DNA of 46,715 nt from Acidimicrobiia bacterium (GCA_017882905.1 JADGOO010000203.1:1-46715), one strand, 5' to 3'. Counted from the first letter of the stretch, positions 34,814-43,833 are shown. Program-made: numbers and translations. Notes: a model not told the origin generated them from the letters alone.

Positions 34814-35758
34814 ATGGCGCGGACGGTCGAGGAGTGGAAGCTGAGCGCGGGGCGGACGATCGAAGTGCGGGTCGGTGAGGAAGTGTTCCGATTCGGCCCG
34901 GCCGACGTCGTCCATCTGGGTCGCGACGACGACAACGACGTCGTCTGTGACAACCGCAACGTCTCGCGCCATCACGCCGAGCTCCGCCACGAAGGCGGGG
35001 TGTGGCTGCTCGTCGACATGAACAGCACGCAGGGCATCTTCGTCGACGGCGAGCCGGTGCAGCGCTACGTAGTGCGGCCGAATGCCGATGTGGTGCTGGG
35101 GCTGCCTGATCGTGGGCAGCTCGTGGCGCTGACCGTCGAGGGCCACACCGCCGACACCGCCACATTCGTGCCGAGCGACGCCACGCGTCGGAACCTGAAG
35201 CAGCTCGGTGGTGGATGGGCGCCGCCCGTGGAGCCGAGCACACCGTCGATCCGGGCGGTGGTGTTCACCGACATCTGCGGGTCAGTCGCACAGACCGTTG
35301 CGCTGGGCGACGCCGGCCACATCGGGATCCTCGACGAGCACAATCAGATCGTGCGGAGCGCGCTGGCAACGTTCAGCGGGCGCGAGGTGAAGCACACCGG
35401 CGACGGCATCATGGCCGCGTTCGGCTCGATCGCGTCGGCCATCTCGTTCGCGGTGGCCGTGCAGGTTGCCATCGCCCGCCGCAATCGTGACGCCGAGAAC
35501 GAGCTCCAGATCCGTGTGGGTGTGAGCGCGGGCGAGCCGCACGTCGACGAGCGTGACGACCTGTTCGGCGCAACCGTGCAGCTCGCGGCGCGCCTCTGCA
35601 CTGCCGCACCGGCCGGCGAGATCTTCGTGTCGGCGGCAGTGCGCGAGCTGTGCATCGGCAAGGCGTTCGAGTTCGAAGACCAGGGGCGCATCGCGGTCAA
35701 GGGCATGCCCGAACCGATGCAGACCTACCGAGTGATGTTCTCCGACGGTGCACCATGA
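34814..35758 (+). CDS. FHA-domain class III adenylate/guanylate cyclase
   Basis: A 314-residue cytoplasmic protein. The N-terminal FHA (about 20-100) has HLGRDDDNDV, VSRHHAELR and NSTQGIFVDG. A linker leads to a class III cyclase domain (146-314): the two metal Asp in VFTDICGS and HTGDGIMAAF, the base-recognition Lys just before it (REVKHTGD), and a DLFGATVQLAARL segment where the transition-state Arg is present but the usual Asn is Gln. The protein should bind a phosphothreonine through FHA and so couple kinase activity to cAMP or cGMP production. Its stop overlaps the third kinase start (ATGA), so they are translationally coupled. Confidence 0.9.
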   Translation: MARTVEEWKLSAGRTIEVRVGEEVFRFGPADVVHLGRDDDNDVVCDNRNVSRHHAELRHEGGVWLLVDMNSTQGIFVDGEPVQRYVVRPNADVVLGLPDRGQLVALTVEGHTADTATFVPSDATRRNLKQLGGGWAPPVEPSTPSIRAVVFTDICGSVAQTVALGDAGHIGILDEHNQIVRSALATFSGREVKHTGDGIMAAFGSIASAISFAVAVQVAIARRNRDAENELQIRVGVSAGEPHVDERDDLFGATVQLAARLCTAAPAGEIFVSAAVRELCIGKAFEFEDQGRIAVKGMPEPMQTYRVMFSDGAP

Positions 35759-38700
35759 GCATGCCGATGATCGACGGTTTCGAAGACCTGAGCCTTGTGG
35801 GCCGCGGTGGCTTCTCGGTCGTGTACCGCGCGCGGCAGGTCGCGTTCGATCGACCTGTCGCGATCAAGGTGATGCGCACTCCCGACGACGACACACTCGA
35901 CCTGGCCGGCTTCGAACGTGAGTGCGCGGCAATCGGAACGCTCGACTGGTGCCCGAACATCGTCACGGTCTACGCGGTCGGCGTGAGCGACGCGCACGAG
36001 CCATACATCGTGATGGAGTACGCCGAAGGTGGTTCGTTGGCGACGCAGCTGAAAGCTGCCGGCGCGCTGACGTCGGGGGCCACGGCGGAGCTCGGGGCGA
36101 AGATCGCTCGCGCGCTGCAGGTGGCGCACGATGCGGGGATCCTGCACCGCGACGTGAAGCCGGGGAACATCTTGCTCTCGCGCGGTGGTGAGCCGCTGCT
36201 CGCCGATTTCGGTGTGGCCCGCTTGTCCGACGCGACGCGGACGCACGGCCTCGACATCACGGGGACGATCGCGCACGCTGCGCCCGAAGTGCTGCAGGGT
36301 CGCGATCACACCGTCGCCTCCGACATCTACGCACTCGGATCCACGCTCTTCACGCTCGTTGCCGGCCGCGCGCCGTTCGGCCCCAACGACGGCGCCGACG
36401 CCGCCCAGGTGATCGCCCGCGCGCTCACCGCGCCGCTCCCAGATCCGCGCGACTTCGGCGCCGACGAGGGACTTGCGCTCGTGATCGAACGGGCGATGGC
36501 GCGGAACCCCGCCGAGCGTTTCGAATCGGCGCGGGCCATGGCTTCGGCGCTCGCCGACGTTGCAGTCGCAACCGGATCGAGAGTCGCCCCGTTGCGCGCA
36601 CCGATGACGGTCGGTCACGGCGCGCAGTCGCCGCTCGCGTTCGAGAGCTTCGACGACTACGACGACGCCACGCCCAACCCGACCGCCACGATCGGCTGGG
36701 CGCCGGTGGCCGTCTCGACGTGCACCGACGTGACGCTCACGGACCGCGCCGGCCCGCCCGAGCTCCCCGTGTTGCCGATACTGCCGCCGGTCGAGGTTCC
36801 GGCGGGATCATCACGGCGGCCCGGCCGCACCCGCCGCTTCGTCGCCTTGGCGGTCGTGCTCGCCGCCATCCTCACCGTCGGCACCCTTGCCGTGGTGTTC
36901 CGTCCGAAGTCGAAGCCGGCGCGAGCACACGCGAGCACGGTCACGACGAGCAAGCCGGTCGTCGCGCCGCCGCCCGTACCGAAGTTCCAGTTCGGGTTCC
37001 GAGGCTTGCTGTTCGACAACCAGAAGCTGTACTTCGTGCAGGAATGGCAGGTGCCGGCGAGCGGCACGTCGTTGCACGTGACCCTTGCGCTGCAGAACCT
37101 CACCGCGGCGCCGATCTCCTACCCGCTCCATGTGGTCGTGCCCAAGAGCCTCGCTCACAACGTCGATGCGGTGCGGTGGGGTCAGGGCTACTCGAAGGTC
37201 GTCCATGCCGACCCGGTCGTGATGTACCAGCTCGCGGTTCCCGCGCACGGCACCCAGCACCTCGACTACACGATCACGATCAAGCAAGCGACGGCCGCGC
37301 TGTTCAAGAAGTGGCGAGCCGACGAGATCGCCGCACAGAAGCTCGACTTCGCCGAGACCAAGACGAAGCCGGTCGCACCGAAGCTCGCACTCACGCTCTC
37401 GTCGAGCTCGTGCGCGATCGCGCCGCTGCAGGCGTGCCAGCTCTCGCTCGACACCAACCGCACCATGCAGCTCGTCGCACATGTGACGGCCGATGCCAAG
37501 CCCGTGTCGGGCGCAGGAGTCGTGTTCTCGTCGTCGAACACGGGAATCGTGCGGGTCGACAACACGGGCCTCGTGACCGCGCTGGCCGACGGTGACGCCG
37601 TCATCTCGGCGACGGTGGGCGACGCGGCCGACAAGCTGTCGGCCGCGGTCGCGATCCATGTGACGGGGGGCGCGAAGCCCGGTCCTCCGGTCGCCGCGTT
37701 CTCGTGCGTGCCGAACCAGCTGGCGGTGCAGTGCGACGGCACCTCGTCGTTCGACCCGAGTGGTGCGGCACTCGCGTACGACTGGAGCTTCGGTGATGGT
37801 GCGCGATCGTCGGCGCCGGCGGCCGCGCACACCTACGCCCGCTCCGGCACCTACTCGGTGACGCTCACCGTGCACGACGCCGCTGGTGTGTCGGGCAGCA
37901 CCGCACAGAGCGTGACCGTCACGAAGATCAACGCCGCGCCCACTGCATCGTTCGTCTGCTCGACGGCCGGTGTGTCGGTGCAGTGCAACGCATCGCGCTC
38001 CAGCGATTCCGACGGCTCGATCCGTCAGTATGCGTGGAGCTTCGGCGACGGCGGGCGCAGTACCGGCGTGAACGGTGCGCACACCTACGCGGCATCGGGC
38101 CACTACGCGGTGCAGCTGACGGTCACCGACGACGGCGGCAAGACGGGCAGCGTCGTGCACACGGTCACGGTCGTGAAGCCGAACGTCGTGCCGACCGGCG
38201 ACTTCAACTCGAACGTCAACAGCTCGCATGTGGACTTCACGGCCTCGGGCTCCGATCCCGACGGCGATGCTCTGCAGTACACATGGAGCTTCGGCGACGG
38301 GGCGACCGCGACCGGCAAGACCACGGCCCACGACTACTCGTCACCCGGCACCTACACCGTTGCGCTTGCCATCTCCGACGGTCGGGGCGGTGTGGCGCAT
38401 GCGAGCCATCCTGTCTCGATCAACGCGCCACCGACCGGCGACTTCAACGTGACCCCCACCGGTCTGCACGTCGACGTGGCGGCGAGCGCGTCGGATCCCG
38501 ACGGCGATCCGCTGCGATACAGCTGGGACTTCGGTGACGGCACCCCCGCGGCGAGCGGTGGTGCCTCGTCGGCGCACGATTACGCGGCGGGCGGCACCTA
38601 CACGATCACGCTGACGATCGACGACGGCCGCGGCGGTGTCGCCACGGTGAGCCACCAGGTCACGGTGGCCCCGGTGAACACACCACCGACGGGCACCTTC

Positions 38701-38928
38701 ACCTCGGTCGTGCTCGCACTGCACGTCGACTTCGTCGCCGTCGCGACCGATCTCGACGGCGACACGTTGCAGTACAGCTGGGACTTCGGTGACGGGACCA
38801 CGGCGGCGAACGCGGGTGCAGCAGCGTCGCACGACTACACCACCGCCGGCACGTACACGGTGGTGCTCACGATCGACGACGGTCAAGGCAACAGCATCAC
38901 CGTCACGAACGACGTCGTGGTGAGCTGA
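35755..38928 (+). CDS. Membrane Ser/Thr kinase with Big_2-like and five PKD ectodomains
   Basis: A 1057-residue receptor kinase. Residues 10-265 are a Hanks-type kinase: LVGRGGFSVVYRAR, Lys in VAIKVM, HRDVKPGN, ADFGVARL, AAPEVLQG. The membrane helix is FVALAVVLAAILTVGTLAVVF (about 361-382). Outside the cell come a beta-rich region (about 410-540), a Big_2-like Ig domain (about 543-640, SSSNTGIVRVDNTGLVTAL), and five PKD domains from about 643 to the end, each with a W-S/D-F-G-D-G core and a TYTV-type final strand. PKD domains usually bind proteins or polysaccharides. This is an unusually large extracellular sensor for a bacterial kinase. The start is fixed by the ATGA overlap with the FHA-cyclase gene. 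Confidence 0.92.
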   Translation: MSMPMIDGFEDLSLVGRGGFSVVYRARQVAFDRPVAIKVMRTPDDDTLDLAGFERECAAIGTLDWCPNIVTVYAVGVSDAHEPYIVMEYAEGGSLATQLKAAGALTSGATAELGAKIARALQVAHDAGILHRDVKPGNILLSRGGEPLLADFGVARLSDATRTHGLDITGTIAHAAPEVLQGRDHTVASDIYALGSTLFTLVAGRAPFGPNDGADAAQVIARALTAPLPDPRDFGADEGLALVIERAMARNPAERFESARAMASALADVAVATGSRVAPLRAPMTVGHGAQSPLAFESFDDYDDATPNPTATIGWAPVAVSTCTDVTLTDRAGPPELPVLPILPPVEVPAGSSRRPGRTRRFVALAVVLAAILTVGTLAVVFRPKSKPARAHASTVTTSKPVVAPPPVPKFQFGFRGLLFDNQKLYFVQEWQVPASGTSLHVTLALQNLTAAPISYPLHVVVPKSLAHNVDAVRWGQGYSKVVHADPVVMYQLAVPAHGTQHLDYTITIKQATAALFKKWRADEIAAQKLDFAETKTKPVAPKLALTLSSSSCAIAPLQACQLSLDTNRTMQLVAHVTADAKPVSGAGVVFSSSNTGIVRVDNTGLVTALADGDAVISATVGDAADKLSAAVAIHVTGGAKPGPPVAAFSCVPNQLAVQCDGTSSFDPSGAALAYDWSFGDGARSSAPAAAHTYARSGTYSVTLTVHDAAGVSGSTAQSVTVTKINAAPTASFVCSTAGVSVQCNASRSSDSDGSIRQYAWSFGDGGRSTGVNGAHTYAASGHYAVQLTVTDDGGKTGSVVHTVTVVKPNVVPTGDFNSNVNSSHVDFTASGSDPDGDALQYTWSFGDGATATGKTTAHDYSSPGTYTVALAISDGRGGVAHASHPVSINAPPTGDFNVTPTGLHVDVAASASDPDGDPLRYSWDFGDGTPAASGGASSAHDYAAGGTYTITLTIDDGRGGVATVSHQVTVAPVNTPPTGTFTSVVLALHVDFVAVATDLDGDTLQYSWDFGDGTTAANAGAAASHDYTTAGTYTVVLTIDDGQGNSITVTNDVVVS

Positions 38929-38953
38929 CGCTCGGCCGGGGCGTGGCGTCGCT

Positions 38954-39748
38954 CTACGACACCGAGATGTTGTCGAGCACCACACCGCAAAATGGGCTCG
39001 GCCCCGAACCGTCGAAGCGCAGGGTCTCGGTCGCGCTCCCGGCGGTGAACGGATAGGTAGCCGTCTTGAAGGTGGTGTTCGCGCCGTTCGTGGCGTTGAG
39101 CGTGCTGTCGACATTGCCGATGCGGGTGCGCACACCAGCAGTCGCGGCGCACTGGTAGTTCAGCGCGTAGTGGAACGTGAGCGTGTAGGTGTTGCCCGCG
39201 GTCAGACCGCTGATGCTGCGCTGGATCGAGCCGTACGAGCTGCCGTTGAGGTCGATGTCCTGCGTGTCGGATGCGGTCACCGGCTGCGGCCAGAACGCGT
39301 TGTTCACGACGTCGATGCTTCCGCCGACCACGCTCCAGGGCCCGAGTGACTGGCCGCTGTTCACGGTGTAGAAGCCGTTGGTCGCGGCGGCGGTGACCGC
39401 GGGCGGCTCGAAGCCGTCGGTCGGGAACGAGATGCCGCACGTGCCCGTGTTGGTGATCGTGTAGCCGCTGCCGCTGAGCGTGATGTCGTGCAGCGACGAC
39501 TGGCTGGCCAGCAGGCCGCCGCTGACGAGCGTCGATTCGCTGGCGTACACGCCGTGCTGTGCGTTGTACGACTCTTCGGCTTGGGTCATCGTGGTCTGGT
39601 CGGCGGCGCACGCGCTCGTCTGACCACGGTCGGTGATGCCGTTCACGGCGAAGACCACGATGCTGGCGAGCACGCCGAGCACCACGATCACGACGAGCAG
39701 CTCCACCAATGTGAAGCCGCTCGTGGCCCGATTCTGATCCCGCGTCAC
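38954..39748 (-). CDS. Type IV prepilin-like protein with DUF642-like C-terminal domain
   Basis: A 264-residue protein with a class III signal: a short basic leader, then Gly|FTLVELLVVIVVLGVLAS with Glu at position 5 of the mature protein, as required for prepilin peptidase and pilus assembly. Residues 45-110 form a short pilin-like part. The C-terminal 150 residues (NGFYTVNSGQSLGPWSVVG, DIDLNGSSYGSIQRSISGL, NTYTLTFHYALN) resemble DUF642, a galactose-binding-like beta-sandwich known from plant and bacterial surface proteins. The GTG start has GGGAGG six bases upstream. No pilus assembly genes are in the window. It converges on the PKD kinase. Confidence 0.85.
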   Translation of the reverse strand: MTRDQNRATSGFTLVELLVVIVVLGVLASIVVFAVNGITDRGQTSACAADQTTMTQAEESYNAQHGVYASESTLVSGGLLASQSSLHDITLSGSGYTITNTGTCGISFPTDGFEPPAVTAAATNGFYTVNSGQSLGPWSVVGGSIDVVNNAFWPQPVTASDTQDIDLNGSSYGSIQRSISGLTAGNTYTLTFHYALNYQCAATAGVRTRIGNVDSTLNATNGANTTFKTATYPFTAGSATETLRFDGSGPSPFCGVVLDNISVS

Positions 39749-39796
39749 GGCGAACCTCCCAGCTCGAAGTGCACGATCGGCAGGTTGGGCGTCGCC

Positions 39797-40220
39797 ATGA
39801 GGTTCCGGGTCGGCGGCCGACCGATCGCGCCGCCACGCACCACTCGGGACCGCCCGGAACCGCCGTCGACCGCGGTGGGGCCTGGCTCGGCCCCCGCCAC
39901 GATGCGATCTTCGGGCTGGCTCGAGAGATGGGCGTCTCGACGTTCAAGACGTACGTCGACGGCAAGCACCTCCTCGTCGACGGCGGCCGCGTGCGTCGGT
40001 ACACGGGGCTCATCCCGAAGATCAGTCCGCTCGCCGTGCTCACGATCGCCCGGGCCCAGCTGCGCGTCGATCGGATGGCGAAGCGCGTGCCCGTCGACGC
40101 GCCATGGAACCCTTCGGGCGGGTGCACTGGGCCGGGACCGAGACCTCGACGGTCTCACACGGCGCCATCGACGGTGCGGTGCGCTCGGGCGAACGCGCGG
40201 CGGCCGAGATCCTGCGCTGA
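39797..40220 (+). pseudogene. Degraded flavin monoamine oxidase gene
   Basis: Remains of an FAD-dependent amine oxidase. RVGGR from the FAD-binding region is in one frame (39806-39820). Sequence from VDRGGAWLGP to RMAKRVPVDAPW, which is the family's segment after the FAD fold, is in another frame. Directly after it, in a third frame from 40104, comes the conserved C-terminus GRVHWAGTETSTVSHGAIDGAVRSGERAAAEIL. The beta-alpha-beta FAD motif is missing at the 5' end and about 270 residues of the middle are deleted. No product can be made. This accounts for most of the 510-base stretch between the pilin and DUF4236-like genes; I see nothing else there. Confidence 0.85.
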
Positions 40221-40258
40221 GCTCCGTCGCCGGTGCCGCGAGCTCGGCGCTGCTAGGA

Positions 40259-40555
40259 ATGCTGCTCGTGGGTTGGGTGTACCGGCGCCGCGTGCGCCTC
40301 GGGAGAGGCGCGTGGCTCAACTTCTCGAAGCGCGGCGTGAGCGAGAGCGTTCGCCTCGGCCCCGTCACGTTCAACAGCCGCGGGCGACGAACGGTGCGCG
40401 TCGCCAAGGGCCTGTCGTATCGCGGCGGCTGCGCGCTCCCGCTGGTGCTCAGCGTTGTGTCGACGAGTGTGGTTGCGACGCTCTGGCGGCCTGCGGGTCT
40501 GCGGTGCGTGTGCCGTTCGCCTCTACCGCGCTGTCGACGTCTCCCGGCACGCTGA
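40259..40555 (+). CDS. DUF4236-like small protein
   Basis: A 98-residue basic protein. The segment RRRVRLGRGAWLNFSKRGVS-SVRLGPVTFNSRGRRTVRVAKGLSYR matches the DUF4236 pattern (basic, L-N-x-S-K-x-G-x-S, then G-x-x-x-x-S-x-G-R-x-T, ending G-L-S-Y-R). A hydrophobic C-terminal stretch (PLVLSVVSTSVVATLW) may anchor it. The last 20 residues are Cys/Arg-rich. It ends four bases before the ABC ATPase start and may be co-transcribed with it. Function is unknown. Confidence 0.6.
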   Translation: MLLVGWVYRRRVRLGRGAWLNFSKRGVSESVRLGPVTFNSRGRRTVRVAKGLSYRGGCALPLVLSVVSTSVVATLWRPAGLRCVCRSPLPRCRRLPAR

Positions 40556-40559
40556 GACG

Positions 40560-41504
40560 GTGGACGCCGACGTGGTGCTGTCGTGTGAGCACCTGACGCG
40601 ACGTTTTGGCGACCGGGTGGCCGTCGACGATGTGAGCCTGTCGATCGCGAGTGGCGAGACGTATGGCCTGCTCGGGCCGAACGGCGCGGGCAAGACGACC
40701 ACGATCCGCATGATCTGTGGACTCTTGAAACGCGATTCGGGTCGCGTCAGCGCCGCCGGGTTCGATGTCGACGCGCGGGCGATGGAAGCCAAGATGCACA
40801 TCGGCTACGTGCCACAAGATGTTGCGCTCTACCCAGATTTGACTGCTCGCGAGAACCTCCAGTTCGTGGGGAGGCTCTACCGATTGCGCGGTCGCGTCCT
40901 CGCCGAACGGGTGCACGAAGTGCTGGCGCTCGTCGATCTCGCGGACCGCGGTGAAGACCGAGTGGAGGCCTACTCGGGCGGGATGCGCCGCCGTCTCAAC
41001 ATCGCCGCCGGTCTGTTGCACCGCCCGGCGCTGCTCGTGCTCGACGAGCCGACCGTGGGTGTCGATCCGCAGAGCCGGCACGCGATCCTCGAAAGCGTGC
41101 GCACGCTCGGCGGAGCGGGCATGGCGATCCTCTACACCACGCACTACATGGAAGAAGCCGAGCGGGTCTGCGACCGTGTCGGCATCATGGATCGAGGTCG
41201 GCTGATCGCCGAGGGAACCCGGCGCGAGCTCGTCTCCATGCTCGACGAGCATGACCGCATCGAGCTCGCGGCAACTGGCGACCTCGAGCGCTTCGCTGCC
41301 GCGTGCCGCGAGCTCGACGGCATCGATGGCGCCAGCGTCACCGACGGCCACCTGCAGCTCCTCGCCCGCGACGGCCGAAGGCTGCTGCCCGCCGTGCTCG
41401 ATGCGGCCGAGAGCCACGGTGCCGCGGTGAAGAGCGTCGAGGTCGTCGAGCCGGACCTCGAAGCGGTGTTCTTGCACCTCACCGGCACGGCGCTGCGGGA
41501 GTAG
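40560..41504 (+). CDS. DrrA-type ABC transporter ATP-binding protein
   Basis: A 314-residue ATPase for an ABC-2 type exporter. Walker A is GPNGAGKTT (residues 39-47), the signature is YSGGMRRRL, Walker B is [12 protein letters not shown], and the switch His is in [15 protein letters not shown]. The C-terminal 90 residues form the extra domain seen in drug and polysaccharide exporters of this branch. The GTG at 40560 lacks a strong ribosome binding site; 40572 is an alternative. Two permease genes follow directly, so the three make one exporter. Substrate is unknown. Confidence 0.92.
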   Translation: MDADVVLSCEHLTRRFGDRVAVDDVSLSIASGETYGLLGPNGAGKTTTIRMICGLLKRDSGRVSAAGFDVDARAMEAKMHIGYVPQDVALYPDLTARENLQFVGRLYRLRGRVLAERVHEVLALVDLADRGEDRVEAYSGGMRRRLNIAAGLLHRPALLVLDEPTVGVDPQSRHAILESVRTLGGAGMAILYTTHYMEEAERVCDRVGIMDRGRLIAEGTRRELVSMLDEHDRIELAATGDLERFAAACRELDGIDGASVTDGHLQLLARDGRRLLPAVLDAAESHGAAVKSVEVVEPDLEAVFLHLTGTALRE

Positions 41505-41506
41505 CG

Positions 41507-42676
41507 ATGCGGCCTGCGTTCGTGATCGCCGGAAAGGATCTCAAGCAGCGGTTCCGCGACCGGTCGGCGATCGTGCTCGGCTTCGTCGCGCCAGTGGCGA
41601 TCGCCACGCTGATGAGCGTTGCCTTCCGCGGCACGGAGCACTTCCACGTGACGATCGGCGTGGTCGACCGTGACCATGGCGCACTCTCCACCGCGTTCGT
41701 GGATGTGCTGCAGAGCCCCGACCTTCGTGGCGTGGTCACGGCCGAGCGGATCCCGGACCAGACAACCGCGAGCCGGCGAGTGCATTCGGGCAACCTCGCT
41801 GCCGCGATCGTGGTCCCGCCGGGTTTCTCGGAGTCGGTGACAGCCAACCGTGCCGCTCAGCTCGATGTGCTGACCAGCGTCAACACCGCGCTCGGCGGCC
41901 AGGTCGCGCTCTCGCTCGCGCGCTCGTTCGTGGCCCAGGTGAACGCCGATCGACTCTCGCTCGCCACCGCCATCGCCGCGGGCGCGCCGCAGTCGCAGGT
42001 CGCGCAGCTTGCGGTGGCCGCAACGAAGCTGCACATCCCGGAGTCGGTCGCGGCCCGGCCGATCGGGTCGAGGCCGCTCAAGGCGATCAGCTACTACGGC
42101 CCCGCGATGGCCATCTTCTTCTTGCTGTTCGCGGTGGGGTTCACCTCTCGCAGCTTCTTCTCCGAGCGCAGCGACGGGATGCTCGATCGCATTGCCGCCG
42201 CGCCGGTGCGCGCGGGCGAGATCCTGCTCGGCAAGGCGCTTTCGGTGTTCGTCTACGGGGTTGCGAGCCTCACGACGATGGTCGTCGTCACCACGGTGCT
42301 GTTCGGCGCGTACTGGGGCAGCCCGCTGCAGGCGGGCGCGCTGTGCCTGGTGATGATCCTCGCCGTCGTCGCACTGACGAGCCTCGTGATCGCGGTGGCG
42401 CGCACCCAACGCCAAGCCGAAGGCCTGTCGTCGATCATCGTCTTCGGCCTGGCAATCCTCGGCGGGAACTTCGTCTCGATCTCGACGGCTCCGGCAGTGA
42501 TGCGAAAGATCGCGCTGCTCACACCGAATGGGTGGGCGCTGCGCGGCTTCGTCGACCTCACCACTGGTGCGAGCGGCGCGAGCGTGGTCCTGCAGCCTCT
42601 GCTCGCGATCCTTGCGTTCAGCGTGGTTGTGGGAGGCGTCGCGGCGGCGTCGGCGCACCGGATCGTTTCGCGATGA
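41507..42676 (+). CDS. ABC-2 type exporter permease, first subunit
   Basis: A 389-residue membrane protein with one N-terminal helix (IVLGFVAPVAIATLMSVAF), a large external domain of about 180 residues, and five C-terminal helices starting at AMAIFFLLFAVGFTSRSFF. The ERSDGMLDRIAAAPVRAGEILLGKAL loop is the conserved coupling segment of DrrB/YhgE-like permeases. It starts two bases after the ATPase stop and overlaps the second permease by an ATGA (42673-42676). The two permeases probably form a heterodimer. Confidence 0.9.
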   Translation: MRPAFVIAGKDLKQRFRDRSAIVLGFVAPVAIATLMSVAFRGTEHFHVTIGVVDRDHGALSTAFVDVLQSPDLRGVVTAERIPDQTTASRRVHSGNLAAAIVVPPGFSESVTANRAAQLDVLTSVNTALGGQVALSLARSFVAQVNADRLSLATAIAAGAPQSQVAQLAVAATKLHIPESVAARPIGSRPLKAISYYGPAMAIFFLLFAVGFTSRSFFSERSDGMLDRIAAAPVRAGEILLGKALSVFVYGVASLTTMVVVTTVLFGAYWGSPLQAGALCLVMILAVVALTSLVIAVARTQRQAEGLSSIIVFGLAILGGNFVSISTAPAVMRKIALLTPNGWALRGFVDLTTGASGASVVLQPLLAILAFSVVVGGVAAASAHRIVSR

Positions 42677-43833
42677 CCGCGCTGGCGATCGCGCTCGCCA
42701 GTGGCCGCCGTGTGGCTCGGGACCGCATCGCGTTGTTCTTCCTGATCGTGCTGCCCGTCGTGGTCATCGTGGTCGTCGGCTCCGTCGTGGGGGGCTTCAC
42801 GACGTTCCGCGTGGGCGTGGTGAACGACGACGCCGGCGCCCTGTCGGGCCAGCTGGTCACGCACCTGACCGAGAGCCACGCGCTCGCCGTGCACCACTTC
42901 ACCTCGCTCGACTCGGGCCGGACTGCGCTGCGACGGGGAGAGATCTTTGCGCTCGTGCACATCGGCGCCGGGACGGATGCGCGCCTGCGCGCCGGCCAGT
43001 CGGCGTCGATCGTGGTGTTCGGCGAGCAGACGAACTCACAGCAGCAAGCCGCGGGCGCCGCGGTGGCGGCCGTGGTCGCCGACGAAGGCGGGCGAGTGCA
43101 GGCGGCACGGTTCGCAGTCGCGTCGGCAGGCGGCTCCATCGAGAGCCGGCTGACGCTCGTCGACAAGGTCGCGGCGAAGGAGCCGGCGGTCGACGCGGTG
43201 GCGCGTTCGGTCGACTCCACGAGTCGCTTCCTGCCGTCGGGATTCAACTACAGCGCGCCCACGATGCTCGTGCTCTTCGTGTTCATCAACGCACTCGCGG
43301 CCGGTGCGGCCATGACCGAGACACGCAAGCTCGGCATGTACGAACGGATGAGCGCGGCACCCGTGCGGCCCCGCCAGATCGTGTTCGGCGAAGCGCTCGT
43401 GTACTTCGCGATCGCGATGGCGCAATCGATCCTCATCATCGCGGTGGGCGCGCTCGGCTTCGGCGTGCACTGGGGGAACGCGCCCGCGGCGGCCGCGCTC
43501 GTGACGGTGTGGGCCCTCGTGGGTACCGGCGCCGGGATGCTCGCCGGCACGGTGTTCAAGACACCCGAGCAGGCATCGTCGATCGCGCCGACGTTCGGCA
43601 TCGTCCTCGGGATGCTGGGCGGGTGCATGTGGCCGCTCGAGATCGTGGGTGCCACGATGAAGACGGTTGGCCACCTCACACCTCACGCCTGGGCGATCGA
43701 TGCCTGGACGGAGCTCCTCTCGCGCAGCGGCGGCGTGGCCGACATCGCCCGCCCGTTGCTCATCCTCGCGGCGGTCGCCGCCGCCTTGATCACGATCGCC
43801 TCGGCGCGGCTCCGGCGGGTGCTCGTCGCGTGA
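42673..43833 (+). CDS. ABC-2 type exporter permease, second subunit
   Basis: A 386-residue permease with the same layout as the preceding one: N-terminal helix FFLIVLPVVVIVVVGSVVGG, a large external domain, and a helical bundle from PTMLVLFVFINALAAGAAM. The coupling segment is ETRKLGMYERMSAAPVRPRQIVFGEAL. The two permeases share order and length but only moderate sequence, so they look like an old duplication and pair with one ATPase. Start fixed by the ATGA overlap. Confidence 0.9.
   Translation: MTALAIALASGRRVARDRIALFFLIVLPVVVIVVVGSVVGGFTTFRVGVVNDDAGALSGQLVTHLTESHALAVHHFTSLDSGRTALRRGEIFALVHIGAGTDARLRAGQSASIVVFGEQTNSQQQAAGAAVAAVVADEGGRVQAARFAVASAGGSIESRLTLVDKVAAKEPAVDAVARSVDSTSRFLPSGFNYSAPTMLVLFVFINALAAGAAMTETRKLGMYERMSAAPVRPRQIVFGEALVYFAIAMAQSILIIAVGALGFGVHWGNAPAAAALVTVWALVGTGAGMLAGTVFKTPEQASSIAPTFGIVLGMLGGCMWPLEIVGATMKTVGHLTPHAWAIDAWTELLSRSGGVADIARPLLILAAVAAALITIASARLRRVLVA

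Noticed and set aside
31528-38928. PknB-type PASTA kinases
   Set aside because: The external parts contain no PASTA repeats. They have a beta-sandwich, a short tail, or Big_2 and PKD domains.
39745-40407. Minus-strand open frame upstream of the pilin, ending in a GTGA overlap
   Set aside because: The frame mostly overlaps the amine oxidase remnant and has shadow-like composition. The GTGA overlap and GGGAGG are better explained as the pilin ribosome binding site.
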